A stretch of DNA of 44,869 nucleotides, taken from assembly GCF_024753255.1 (NCBI RefSeq), contig NZ_JANUHA010000028.1, forward strand, positions 1 through 44,869. Reading direction: 5' to 3'. Origin of the DNA: Massilia agri (GTDB taxonomy: Bacteria > Pseudomonadota > Gammaproteobacteria > Burkholderiales > Burkholderiaceae_D). The notes under the pieces were generated by a model. It saw nothing but the letters and a program-made list of their open reading frames with translations. It was not told the origin of the DNA and ran no database searches. The position numbers and the translations under genes are program-made. Shown in pieces: positions 29,317-38,113 of the stretch; the stretch's first letter is position 1, and each line of letters starts with the position of its first letter.

Positions 29317-30774
29317 ATGCAGATGAAACCAATTTCGCGCACCGCTGCCCGCTCGCTGATCGCTGCCGCCGCGGCCCTGACCTGCCTGGCTGCCGAAGCC
29401 GCCACCATCAAGATCCAGAGCCGCGACCCGGCCGGCTACGGCTTCAACGACCCGACCCCGGTCAAGCCGGTCGGCGGCAATATGGGCACCACGCTCGGCG
29501 AACAGCGCATGAACGTGTACCGCTACGTCGCCGACGTCTGGGGCCGCAACCTGCAGAGCGACGTCGAGATCACGGTCTCGGCCGGCTGGGAAAACCTGGC
29601 CTGCACATCGACCAGCGCCACCCTTGGCAGTGCCGGCGCCTGGAACATCTGGATCCTCACCGAGCCCGGCCAGCCGGACACCCTCTACCCGCAGGCGCTC
29701 GCCAACAAGCTGCTCGGCGAGAACCTGTCCGAAGGCCAACCGGACGACGGCAGCGGCTACGGCAACGTCGACATCAAGACTCAGTTCAATGCCCGCCTCG
29801 GCCAGCCTGGCTGCCTCGACGGCAGCCCCTTCTACCTGGGCCTGGACGGCAACAATGGCGACGAAGTCGACTTCGCAGCCACCCTGATGCACGAACTCGG
29901 CCACGGCCTGGGCTTCTCGGTACTCGGCGTCAACACTGGAACCGGCGGCTACTACTACGGCTACCCGAGCATCTGGGAACGCTTCATGTACGACAACACG
30001 GCCAAGAAGACCTGGCTCGAGATGACCCCGGCAGAGCGCAAGGCGTCGGCGATCAATCCCCTGCAACTGGCCTGGAATGGCCCCAATGTGCGGGCCGCCG
30101 CCGGCATGCTGGCCCCGATGCCGGTGGTGAAGTCGACCAGCCCGGCCGGCGCCGTTCCGCTGATCGACTACAGCCCGTCGGTCTTCGGCCCGGCCGCACC
30201 GAGCAACGGCAAGCTTGGCGCGCTGGCGCTGATCGCCAACCAGGCCGGCGAACTCGGCCATGGCTGCTCGCCGTTCAACGCGGCGAATGCGGCGGCGGCA
30301 AAAGGCCGGGTACCGATCATCAGCCGCGGTGGCTGCAATTTCACCCAGAAGGTCAAGAATGCGCAGGATGCGGGCGCGGTCGGCGTGATCCTGGCGAACA
30401 ACGTGGCCGGCTCCTTCGCTCCCGGCGGGGCGGATTCCTCGATCCGGATTCCGTCGGTCGGCGTCACCCAGGCCGACGGCGAACAGCTGAAAGCGGCCGT
30501 GAACGCAGCCAAGCCCTTCGGCTCACGCGCCCAGCCGGGCCAGGTGACCGCATCGTTCTCGGTCGACCCGAGCCGCCGCGCCGGCGCCGACCTGGCGGGC
30601 CGTCCGCTGCTGTACACGCCGAATCCGCTGGTCGGCGGTTCATCTGTCTCGCACTTCGACGTGACGGCGGTCCCGAACCTGCTGATGGAGCCGAGCATCA
30701 ACGACGACCTGACGCTGGAAGTCGTCCCGCCGAAGGACCTGACCCTGCCGCTGCTGAAGGACCTGGGCTGGTAA
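29317..30774 (+). CDS. Secreted PA-domain zinc metalloprotease
   Basis: A 485-residue exported protease: signal peptide (cleavage AEAA, about residue 25), N-terminal metalloprotease domain with HELGHGLGF in AATLMHELGHGLGFSVLG, and a protease-associated (PA) insert with IISRGGCNFTQKVKNAQDAGAVGVILANN. The HELGHGLGF motif lacks the third His/Asp of the metzincin HExxHxxGxxH pattern (Val at that place), so the third metal ligand must come from elsewhere. The C-terminus ends LPLLKDLGW. It overlaps no gene; its start is two bases past the small secreted protein, suggesting a shared operon. Confidence 0.85.
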   Translation: MQMKPISRTAARSLIAAAAALTCLAAEAATIKIQSRDPAGYGFNDPTPVKPVGGNMGTTLGEQRMNVYRYVADVWGRNLQSDVEITVSAGWENLACTSTSATLGSAGAWNIWILTEPGQPDTLYPQALANKLLGENLSEGQPDDGSGYGNVDIKTQFNARLGQPGCLDGSPFYLGLDGNNGDEVDFAATLMHELGHGLGFSVLGVNTGTGGYYYGYPSIWERFMYDNTAKKTWLEMTPAERKASAINPLQLAWNGPNVRAAAGMLAPMPVVKSTSPAGAVPLIDYSPSVFGPAAPSNGKLGALALIANQAGELGHGCSPFNAANAAAAKGRVPIISRGGCNFTQKVKNAQDAGAVGVILANNVAGSFAPGGADSSIRIPSVGVTQADGEQLKAAVNAAKPFGSRAQPGQVTASFSVDPSRRAGADLAGRPLLYTPNPLVGGSSVSHFDVTAVPNLLMEPSINDDLTLEVVPPKDLTLPLLKDLGW

Positions 30775-30781
30775 GCACTGC

Positions 30782-30814
30782 CTGGACCGCGGCGCCCTGG
30801 GCGCCGCGGTCCAG
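30782..30814. terminator. Perfect 15-bp hairpin between convergent genes
   Basis: CTGGACCGCGGCGCC (30782-30796) and GGCGCCGCGGTCCAG (30800-30814) are exact inverse copies with a 3-base loop, between the PA-domain metalloprotease gene (+) and the MarR gene (-). There is no T-tract, but the stem can serve both directions. Confidence 0.6.
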
Positions 30815-30850
30815 GGCGGGGCGGGCGGCCCAGGCTGCCCGCCTTCCGGC

Positions 30851-31309
30851 TCATTCGCCGGCCTGCGCCTCGCCGCCCGGCAGTTCTTCGTCGAGCGCGA
30901 CGGCAAACTTGCCCATCAGCTTCACGAAGACCTCGATTTCTTCCCTGCTCCAATCCCTGAAGACCACATCGGCCATGCGCTCGCGCGCGGCATCGATGCG
31001 ATCGGTCATGTCCTTCCCCGCGGGGGAAATCACCGCCTCGCGCACGCGGCGGTCCTGGGGATTTTCCCGGCGTTCCACCAGGCCCAGACTCTCGAGCTTG
31101 GCGACCTGGCGGCTGACCGTGGTGTAGTCGCGACCTGAACGTTCCGCCAGGTCGACCACGCCGATCGGTCCGAGCCGTTCGATGGTGACGAGGACGGAAA
31201 ACAGCGCCCGGTCAAGGCGTACACCCGCCGCCTCGATCAGCTTCTCGTCGTTGCGGGGCCGGTTCAGGGCGCTCGCGATCCTGATCAGGGAAACGTGCAG
31301 CGCCCTCAT
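30851..31309 (-). CDS. MarR family transcriptional regulator
   Basis: A 152-residue winged-helix repressor. The DNA-binding helix is PIGVVDLAERSGRDYTTVSRQVAKLESLGLVERRENPQDRRVREAVIS, a full MarR recognition helix and wing. It begins at ATG 31309 here; an ATG at 31354 adds 15 residues but would leave only 44 bases for two divergent promoters and would put one palindrome inside the coding region. It likely represses the divergent monooxygenase/efflux genes in response to a phenolic ligand. Confidence 0.88.
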   Translation of the reverse strand: MRALHVSLIRIASALNRPRNDEKLIEAAGVRLDRALFSVLVTIERLGPIGVVDLAERSGRDYTTVSRQVAKLESLGLVERRENPQDRRVREAVISPAGKDMTDRIDAARERMADVVFRDWSREEIEVFVKLMGKFAVALDEELPGGEAQAGE

Positions 31310-31321
31310 CTTTTGCGAAAT

Positions 31322-31338
31322 ATGTGTATCTTGCACAT
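31322..31338. promoter_or_regulatory. MarR operator candidate 1
   Basis: ATGTGTATCTTGCACAT: 5-bp inverted arms ATGTG/CACAT with a seven-base centre, directly upstream of the marR start. It shares the TGTGTA/TACACA-like theme with the second site. Confidence 0.55.
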
Positions 31339-31371
31339 TTTTTTCAAATGTCATAGCATGGCTCCAGTTAG

Positions 31372-31384
31372 GTGTATTTTACAC
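31372..31384. promoter_or_regulatory. MarR operator candidate 2
   Basis: GTGTATTTTACAC: perfect 5-bp arms GTGTA/TACAC with a TTT centre, 14 bases before the monooxygenase start codon and overlapping its ribosome site region. Suggests repression by MarR at this gene. Confidence 0.6.
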
Positions 31385-31398
31385 ATAAAGGAGCTGAT

Positions 31399-32949
31399 AT
31401 GCATGACCGTACGACAAGCGACGTCCTGATTTGCGGCGCCGGCGCCGCTGGCCTCACCCTCGCCATCGAACTTGCGCGCCGCGACGTGGCGTTCCGGATC
31501 ATCGACAGGATGGAAACGCCCTTCGCCGGCTCGCGCGGCAAGGGCATCCAGCCGCGGACGCAGGAAGTGTTCGAGGACATGGGCATCCTCGACCGCGTCG
31601 TGGCCGCCGGTGGTCTCTATCCACGCCAGCGCCGCTACCAGGCCGACGGCAGCTACGTCGAGGCCGACATGGCGCAGGCGCAGCCGCCGACGCCGGCCGA
31701 GCCTTACCACCTTCCGCTGATGATCCCGCAGTTCCTGACCGAGCGCATCATGCGCGACCGGCTGGGCGAGCTCGGGCACGAAGTGGAGTTCGGACGCACG
31801 CTGCTGGACTTCGAGCAAGGCCCGGACGGCGTCAGCGCGCATCTTGCCGGCATGGACGGCGAGGAGACCGTTCAGGTGCGCTACCTGGTCGGCGCCGATG
31901 GCGGCCGCAGCCTGGTGAGAAAGGCGCTGGGCGTGGACTTTCCGGGCAAGACGCTGGGCGTGCATGCCTTGGTGGCGGACGTTCTGCTAAGCGGACTCGA
32001 CCGCGATGCCTGGCACCAGTTCAACGATGGCGACATGGAGCGGATGGTGGCGATCTGTCCCCTGGCCGGGACCGAGCTGTTCCAGATCCAGGCGCCGGTT
32101 CCGCGCGACGCGCCGGCGGACCTCTCGGCCGCGGGCCTGAATGCCCTCATCGCCGCGCGCACGGGGCGTGCCGACATCCGCGTGCAGTCGGTGTCCTGGG
32201 CCTCGGAATACCAGATGAACGCGCGGCTGGCCGAGCGCTACCGCGTGGAGCGAGCCTTCCTCGTCGGCGACGCCGCCCACGTGCATCCGCCGACCGGGGG
32301 GCAAGGACTGAATACCAGCGTGCAGGATGCCGTCAACCTGGGCTGGAAGCTCGCGGCCGCGCTGGGCGGGGCGGCGGACGCGCTGCTCGACAGCTACGAG
32401 GCCGAGCGCCGCCCGGTGGCCGAAGCCGTGCTCGGGCTGTCGACCCGCCTGCTCGATGCCCAGAAACAGGGCGGGATGCGACGCGGGCGCGAGGTGTCCC
32501 AGCTCGATATCGGCTACCCCGATTCGCCGCTCGCGAAAGAGCTGCCCGAACGCCGGGCCGGTATCCGGGCGGGAGACCGTGCGCCGGATGCGCCGGTGTA
32601 CGGGGCCGCCGGCCAGCCCTCGCGCCTGTTCCACCTGTTCCAGGGGACGCACTGGACGCTGCTCGCCTACGAGGCCAGCTTCGCGCCGCCCGCGCCAAGA
32701 CCGCGCTTGCGTATCCACCATATCGGCCCCGACGGCGACGTCGCCGACGCATGGGGGCATGTGCGCGAGGCCTATGGCCTGGCGCCGGGCGAGTGCGTAC
32801 TGGTCCGTCCGGACGGCTATGTCGGCGCGACCTTCGACGCGGACCGGGCTGGGGAACTCGCCCCCTACCTGGCGCACGTGGGCCTGCTTCCATTCAGCCG
32901 GGAACAGCGCGGCTGCGCCCTGACTGCCGGAGCAGAACATGCCTGCTAG
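31399..32949 (+). CDS. FAD-dependent aromatic monooxygenase (PheA/TfdB-like)
   Basis: A 516-residue flavin monooxygenase of the phenol/polyketide hydroxylase group. Motifs: VLICGAGAAGLTLAIELARR (Rossmann), VGADGGRSLVRKALG (DG) and FLVGDAAHVHPPTGGQGLNTSVQDAVNLGWKL (GD), with a C-terminal thioredoxin-like part after residue 390. Start at 31399 is supported by AAAGGAG. Relatives hydroxylate phenols, aromatic polyketides or, in Rox/TetX-like lines, antibiotics; substrate here is open. It overlaps the MFS gene by 11 bases and is divergent from marR. Confidence 0.88.
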   Translation: MHDRTTSDVLICGAGAAGLTLAIELARRDVAFRIIDRMETPFAGSRGKGIQPRTQEVFEDMGILDRVVAAGGLYPRQRRYQADGSYVEADMAQAQPPTPAEPYHLPLMIPQFLTERIMRDRLGELGHEVEFGRTLLDFEQGPDGVSAHLAGMDGEETVQVRYLVGADGGRSLVRKALGVDFPGKTLGVHALVADVLLSGLDRDAWHQFNDGDMERMVAICPLAGTELFQIQAPVPRDAPADLSAAGLNALIAARTGRADIRVQSVSWASEYQMNARLAERYRVERAFLVGDAAHVHPPTGGQGLNTSVQDAVNLGWKLAAALGGAADALLDSYEAERRPVAEAVLGLSTRLLDAQKQGGMRRGREVSQLDIGYPDSPLAKELPERRAGIRAGDRAPDAPVYGAAGQPSRLFHLFQGTHWTLLAYEASFAPPAPRPRLRIHHIGPDGDVADAWGHVREAYGLAPGECVLVRPDGYVGATFDADRAGELAPYLAHVGLLPFSREQRGCALTAGAEHAC

Positions 32950-34201
32950 GGATCGCCAGCAAGCGGGGAGAGGCAAGCCCGGCACCCTGGACTGGCGCAT
33001 GATCCTGCCGGTCTTCGCCGTCGTCAGCCTGGTCGCCGCCGGCATGTCCTGCGTGATGCCCGTGCTCCCATTTCTTGTCAGAGACATGGGCGGTTCCCCG
33101 ACTGTCATCGGCATCGTCATCGCCGTGGAAGCGCTCAGCCAGTTCTGCTCCGCGCCCCTGCTCGGCCAGCTCGCCGACCGCTTCGGCCGCAAGCGCATCC
33201 TGCTTGCCAGCCAGATTCTTGCGGCGGCGAGCCTGCTGCTGCTCTCCAGCGCACCGAACATCGCCGTCATCCTGTTCGCCCGTCTGCTATTCGGGTTGAG
33301 CGCAGGTAATCTGGCGGCCGCGGCGGCCTACGTCACCGAGCATTCGGATGCCCGGGACCGGCGCCAGGCCATCGGCATCGTGATGGGCGGCGTCGGCCTG
33401 GGCGGCATCGTCGGCGCGGGTCTGGCGGGGCAGTTGTCCGGCGCCTCGCTCACGAGGCCGGTCCACGCCGCCCTGCTGTCGACGCTGCTGGCCGCCGTAC
33501 TGACCTTCGTGCTGCTGCGAGACAGCCGCCCGGCGCCCCACCTTGACACCGGCGCCGGGACCGGAACGGCAGGTGGAAAGATCTCCTTGCGCGCCCTCCT
33601 GGATACGCCTGCGGTCCGCCTGCTGATCGGCGTGATGCTGTGCCACTTCTTCGCCTACGGCATGGTGATCTCGCAGCTGCCGGTCTTTCTTGCCGATACT
33701 TTCGTCTGGAACGGCCATCCCTTCGGACCGAAGGAGCTCAGCTACCTCATGATGGCCGACGGCGTGGTCAATGTCCTCGTCCAGATTCTGGTGCTGGGCT
33801 GGCTGAGCAGGCGCTTCACCGAGCGCACGCTGATCGTGCTGATCTTCGCCGTGTCGGGCGCCGGTTTCCTGGCCGCCGGGCTCGCCACCTCGATTCCCGT
33901 GCTTGCCTTCGCGGTTGTCTGCGTCGGCGCCGCCGACGCCCTTGCCAAGCCCACCTACCTGGCCGCCCTGTCGGTGCATGTGCCGGCGCAGCGGCAAGGT
34001 GTCGTCATGGGCAGCGTCCAGGCCCTGATCGCCGTCGCGGATGCCGCTTCGCCCGTCGTGGGCGGATTCATCCTCGGGTACGCGCTGTACGGCGTCTGGA
34101 TCGGCGTTGCCTTGGCTGTCGCGCTGACCGGAGCCGTGGTGACGCTGGCCCGGCTGCAGGTAGACAAGGCGGGATACCTCACGAAACCCGGAGCAGGCTA
34201 G
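32939..34201 (+). CDS. MFS efflux transporter (TetA-like)
   Basis: A 420-residue twelve-helix major facilitator. The motif A loop is GQLADRFGRKRILLAS (between helices two and three), and GIVMGGVGLGGIVGAGLAGQLSG follows in helix five, typical of proton-linked drug exporters such as TetA/BcrC-like. It overlaps the monooxygenase gene, so one transcript controlled by MarR makes both a modifying enzyme and an exporter, a combination common in detoxification. The substrate is unknown. Confidence 0.88.
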   Translation: MPARDRQQAGRGKPGTLDWRMILPVFAVVSLVAAGMSCVMPVLPFLVRDMGGSPTVIGIVIAVEALSQFCSAPLLGQLADRFGRKRILLASQILAAASLLLLSSAPNIAVILFARLLFGLSAGNLAAAAAYVTEHSDARDRRQAIGIVMGGVGLGGIVGAGLAGQLSGASLTRPVHAALLSTLLAAVLTFVLLRDSRPAPHLDTGAGTGTAGGKISLRALLDTPAVRLLIGVMLCHFFAYGMVISQLPVFLADTFVWNGHPFGPKELSYLMMADGVVNVLVQILVLGWLSRRFTERTLIVLIFAVSGAGFLAAGLATSIPVLAFAVVCVGAADALAKPTYLAALSVHVPAQRQGVVMGSVQALIAVADAASPVVGGFILGYALYGVWIGVALAVALTGAVVTLARLQVDKAGYLTKPGAG

Positions 34202-34246
34202 CGTGCACCCGGCCTGGCCTCATCCTGGCGGGCGACGCCAGCCGTC

Positions 34247-35896
34247 TTACTTGCGCAGGGACGCCGACTGGTCGCGCGCCGCACGGAACTCCGATTCGGC
34301 AGCCCAGTTCGGCCACTTGCCGGAGTTGGCCAGGTCGCTGCCCAGCGCGTACAGCAGCTCCAGGTCGCGCGCCATGCCGGTGAAGGACCAGCCTGGATCG
34401 AAATTGTCCGAGGGCTGGTGGTAGTTCTTCTCCGTGTAGGCCTCTTCCGAAGCCTTGCCCGCCTTGACGCCGCCCTGGACCCAGTCGTTACCCGAACCGA
34501 AAGAGATGGCCGGCACACCGCGCTTGGCAAAGGGGAAGTGGTCGGAGCGGAAGAAATAACCCGCTTCCGGCTTCGGGTCCGGCGAATAGCGCATGTTCCA
34601 CCCCTTGGCCTTGGCGACCAGCTGGTCGAGCAGTTCCAGCTTGGCGCTGCCCGAGATGGTGAAGTTGTTTGCCGGGCCGTAGGGGCTGAGGGCGTCCAGA
34701 TTGATCACCGCCACGGTCGAGGCCAGCGGATACAGCGGGTTCGACGCGTAATACTCCGAGCCGAGCAGGCCCTTTTCTTCGGCCGTCACCGCCAGGAACA
34801 CGACGCTGCGCGCCGGCGCCGGTGCCTTGCCGTAGGCGCGCGCCAGTTCCAGCATGGCGGCGATGCCGGTGGCGTTGTCCACCGCGCCGTTATAGATCTT
34901 GTCGCCCTTCGCATCCGGCTGGCCCACGCCCAGGTGGTCCCAGTGGCCGCTGTAGATCACCACCTGGTCCGGCTGCTTGCTGCCCGGGCGGATGGCGACC
35001 ACGTTCTTCGACTTGATGACCTGGGCATCGACCGCGTAGTCGGCCGACAGGGTCACGCCTTTCAGTTCGACCGGCTTGAAGTCGCGCGTTTGCGCCTGTT
35101 TCTTGAGCGCGTCGAAGTCGAACCCGGCGCTCTTGAAGATGCCGGCGGCGAGGTCGCGCTGGATCCAGGCTTCCATCGGCGCATGCGACTTGAGCGGCTC
35201 CTTGCGCACCACGTCGTACATCACGTTGGTATTCGAATTCTTCACCGTCGCCCAGCCGTAGGAAGCCGGCGCGGTCTCGTGCACGATGATGGTGCCCAGC
35301 GCTCCGCGGCGTGCCATTTCCTCGTACTTGTAGGTCCAGCGCCCGTAATAGGTCATCGCCTTGCCGCCGAACTCGCCCTGCCCGGTCTCGAAGTCCGGGT
35401 CGTTGATCAGGACCACGGCCAGCTTGCCCTTCAGGTCCACGCCCTTGAAATCGTCCCATTTGCGCTCCGGCGCGGTGACGCCGTAGCCGACGAAGACCAG
35501 TGGCGCATTCTTGAAGGAGACCTGCTTCATGCCGCTCATCGAGGCGCGCACCGCCATGTCGTCGCCCTGCTTCAGGCTGCGCGTCTTGCCGGCCTCAACC
35601 AGGCTCAGCGCAACCGGGCCCTTGATCTCGAAGCGCCCGAGGGGCACGTCCTGGGTCCAGGCGCGCTTGCCACCCGCCAGGTCGCCGCCCGGCTGCAGGC
35701 CGGCCGCCTTGAACTGCTGGACCAGATAATCGACCGTTCTGGTTTCGCCGGCGCTGTTCGGGCTGCGGCCTTCGAATTCGTCCGAGGACAAGGTCTTGAC
35801 ATCCTGGGCCAGGCGCTTCGGATCGAAGCGCGGCCCGTCGGCGGCCTGCGCGGTGGTCACGGCAAGGCCCATCAGAACTAGCGTAGCGTATTTCAC
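34247..35896 (-). CDS. Secreted M28 family metallopeptidase
   Basis: A 549-residue exported aminopeptidase. The signal peptide is residues 1-18 (TAQA cut). A PA-like insert (about 130-260, with VFVGYGVTAPERKWDDFKG) precedes the catalytic half. Zinc ligands are in YSGHWDHLGVGQ (His), NGAVDNATGIAAMLELA (Asp), LAVTAEEKGLLGSEY (Glu pair), INLDALSPYG (Asp) and NYHQPSDNF (His). Start: GTG at 35896 with GGAG five bases upstream; there is no suitable ATG. The AbgT transporter gene ends 38 bases upstream on the same strand, which suggests peptide cleavage and uptake may be linked. Confidence 0.9.
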   Translation of the reverse strand: MKYATLVLMGLAVTTAQAADGPRFDPKRLAQDVKTLSSDEFEGRSPNSAGETRTVDYLVQQFKAAGLQPGGDLAGGKRAWTQDVPLGRFEIKGPVALSLVEAGKTRSLKQGDDMAVRASMSGMKQVSFKNAPLVFVGYGVTAPERKWDDFKGVDLKGKLAVVLINDPDFETGQGEFGGKAMTYYGRWTYKYEEMARRGALGTIIVHETAPASYGWATVKNSNTNVMYDVVRKEPLKSHAPMEAWIQRDLAAGIFKSAGFDFDALKKQAQTRDFKPVELKGVTLSADYAVDAQVIKSKNVVAIRPGSKQPDQVVIYSGHWDHLGVGQPDAKGDKIYNGAVDNATGIAAMLELARAYGKAPAPARSVVFLAVTAEEKGLLGSEYYASNPLYPLASTVAVINLDALSPYGPANNFTISGSAKLELLDQLVAKAKGWNMRYSPDPKPEAGYFFRSDHFPFAKRGVPAISFGSGNDWVQGGVKAGKASEEAYTEKNYHQPSDNFDPGWSFTGMARDLELLYALGSDLANSGKWPNWAAESEFRAARDQSASLRK

Positions 35897-35934
35897 ACAG
35901 TCTCCATGTCGTAGCGAAGAGGGATAGAGGGCGT

Positions 35935-37521
35935 TCAGTCCGCTGCCGGGTAGGTGTAGGTCGATCCGACGCCAAGCGGGATGTCCAGCGCCCAGAAGCC
36001 GAGCAGGAACGCGGTCCAGCATACCAGCATCGCCACCGAATACGGCAGCATCAGGGCGATGAGCGTGCCGATGCCGGTCGACTGCACGTATTTTTGGCAG
36101 AACACGATAATCAGCGGGAAGTAAGGCAGCAGCGGCGTGATGATGTTGGTCGAGGAGTCGCCGACGCGGTAGGCAGCCTGGGTCATGTCGGGCGAGACGC
36201 CGAGTTCCATCAGCATGGGCACCATGACTGCGCCGATCAGGGCCCATTTCGCGGAGGCCGAACCGACGAACAGGTTGACCGTCGCCGTGAGGAGCACGAT
36301 GCCGGCCAGGGTGACGCCCATCGGGAAGGCCATCTCCTTGAGCCACAGGGCGCCCTTGATCGCCAGCAGCGCGCCCAGGTTCGACTGCCCGAAGGCGAAG
36401 ATGAACTGCGCGCAGAAGAAGGCCATGACGACGTAATAGCCCATGCCGCTCATGGCATGGCTCATCCCCTTGACGATGTCGCGGTGGTTCCTTGCAGTGC
36501 CGGCGACATAGCCGTACACCACGCCCGGGATCAGGAAGAAGATGAAGATCAGCGGGACGATCGACTGCATCAGGGGTGCGGACGCATGGGTGATCTCACG
36601 GGTGTCCGGCGCACGCCATGCCGAGCTTTCCGGCACGATCGACAGCACCAGCAGCGCCAGGCTGGCGACCATCGCGATGCCGGCCCAGCGCAGGCCCTTG
36701 CGCTCGAGAGGCTGCAGTTCGTCCATCTTGGGCAAGACCGCCGGATCGGCATCGACGACCGCGGTTTTCTTCAGGCGCGGTTCGATGATCCTGTCGGTCA
36801 GGAACCAGCCGACGGAGATCACCAGGAACAGCGATGCCGTCGTGAAGTAGTAATTGTTCAGGGGATTGATGACGACCGAGGCGGCGGCCGGGTCGGACGA
36901 GAGCCGCGCCGCCACCTGGGTCAGGCCGGCCAGCAGCGGATCGAGGCTGGAAGGCAGGAAGAAGGTGGCCGAGAAGCCGCCGGACACGCCGAAGAAGGCA
37001 GCCGAGATGCCGGCCAGCGGATGGCGTCCGGCCGCATAGAAGATCACGGCTCCCAGCGGAATCACCAGCACATAGCCGGCGTCGACGGCCACATGGCTCA
37101 GCACGCCGACGCCGACCAGCACCGGGGTGAGCAGGCGCCTGGGGGTGACCGACAGGATCTTGCGCAGGCCAGCGTTGATGAAGCCGGTGTACTCCGCCAC
37201 GCCGAGGCCCAGCATCGCCACCAGCACCACGCCCAGCGGCGGGAAGGTGACGAAGGTATTGACCATGCGCGATGCAAAGTCCGTCAGGGCGGTAGGCGAG
37301 AGCAGGTTCTTGATCTGGATGGCCTGGCCGGAACGCGGATCGATCTCGGTAAACACCATGCCCGACATCGCCCACGAGGCCAGCCAGACCACGGCCAGCA
37401 GCAGGGCGAACAGGATCGCCGGATCGGGCAGCTTGTTGCCGACCACTTCGACCGCGTTCAGGATGCGATTGAGTCCGCCGGCTTTCCCGGCAGGCATCTG
37501 CGTTTGCGTCTTTTCAGCCAT
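35935..37521 (-). CDS. AbgT family p-aminobenzoyl-glutamate/drug transporter
   Basis: A 528-residue membrane protein with about 13 hydrophobic segments. Family phrases are VVGNKLPDPAILFALL, GVGVLSHVAVDAGYVLVIPLGA, GISAAFFGVSGGFSATFF and SASAKWALIGAVMVPMLMELG, with PDMTQAAYRVGDSSTNIITPL. AbgT proteins import p-aminobenzoyl-glutamate in E. coli and export sulphonamides in others (MtrF); which one applies is not clear. The gene starts at ATG 37521. It is the likely first gene of a pair with the M28 peptidase. Confidence 0.92.
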   Translation of the reverse strand: MAEKTQTQMPAGKAGGLNRILNAVEVVGNKLPDPAILFALLLAVVWLASWAMSGMVFTEIDPRSGQAIQIKNLLSPTALTDFASRMVNTFVTFPPLGVVLVAMLGLGVAEYTGFINAGLRKILSVTPRRLLTPVLVGVGVLSHVAVDAGYVLVIPLGAVIFYAAGRHPLAGISAAFFGVSGGFSATFFLPSSLDPLLAGLTQVAARLSSDPAAASVVINPLNNYYFTTASLFLVISVGWFLTDRIIEPRLKKTAVVDADPAVLPKMDELQPLERKGLRWAGIAMVASLALLVLSIVPESSAWRAPDTREITHASAPLMQSIVPLIFIFFLIPGVVYGYVAGTARNHRDIVKGMSHAMSGMGYYVVMAFFCAQFIFAFGQSNLGALLAIKGALWLKEMAFPMGVTLAGIVLLTATVNLFVGSASAKWALIGAVMVPMLMELGVSPDMTQAAYRVGDSSTNIITPLLPYFPLIIVFCQKYVQSTGIGTLIALMLPYSVAMLVCWTAFLLGFWALDIPLGVGSTYTYPAAD

Positions 37522-37672
37522 GACATACCCTTGTCGAAGAACAAACGATGAGAGTAGCACAGCAACTCGGCAATAAAGGGAACTTTGCCGATGGCCGTGC
37601 CGAGGCCACGGCAGGGACCGGGCCGGCCGGCGGATGCGATAATAGGGCTTCGCCAACACCGCGGAGACTGTC

Positions 37673-38044
37673 ATGCCCCACATCGCCGGTATCGACCATG
37701 TCCAGGTCGCCATCCCCCCGGGCGCCGACGAGGCGGCGCGCGCCTTCTACGGCGGCGTGCTGGGCCTGGCCGAGGTAGCGAAGCCGGCGCCGCTGAACGC
37801 CTCGGGAGGCGTGTGGTACACCGCCGGCGCCTCCCAGCTGCACATTGGTGGGCAGGCCGGCTTCGTGCCGGCCAAGAAGGCGCATCCGGCCTTTCTCATC
37901 GAGGACTTCGACGCCTATTGCGCACTGTTGCGGGAACGCGGCGTCGAGGTGCGCGAAGAGGCCCAGGTCTACAGGCGCCGCCGCGCGGGAATCGAAGACC
38001 CCTTCGGTAACCGCGTCGAACTGATCGAGACTGTGCGGGTCTGA
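37673..38044 (+). CDS. VOC (glyoxalase/bleomycin resistance) family protein
   Basis: A 123-residue single VOC unit: IDHVQVAIPPGADEAARAFYGGVLGL at the start and IEDPFGNRVELIE at the end, the metal-binding Glu in the last strand. Single-unit VOC proteins may be lactoylglutathione lyases, dioxygenases or metal-free binders; substrate unknown. Starts MPHIAG at 37673; its ribosome site is weak. Convergent with the membrane protein gene at 38114. Confidence 0.85.
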   Translation: MPHIAGIDHVQVAIPPGADEAARAFYGGVLGLAEVAKPAPLNASGGVWYTAGASQLHIGGQAGFVPAKKAHPAFLIEDFDAYCALLRERGVEVREEAQVYRRRRAGIEDPFGNRVELIETVRV

Positions 38045-38113
38045 AACAGGGCTGCGCAAGAAATATACTAGCCTTGCGAAACTCTGAGGTGCGTCTCCCA
38101 GGACTGGATTCGC

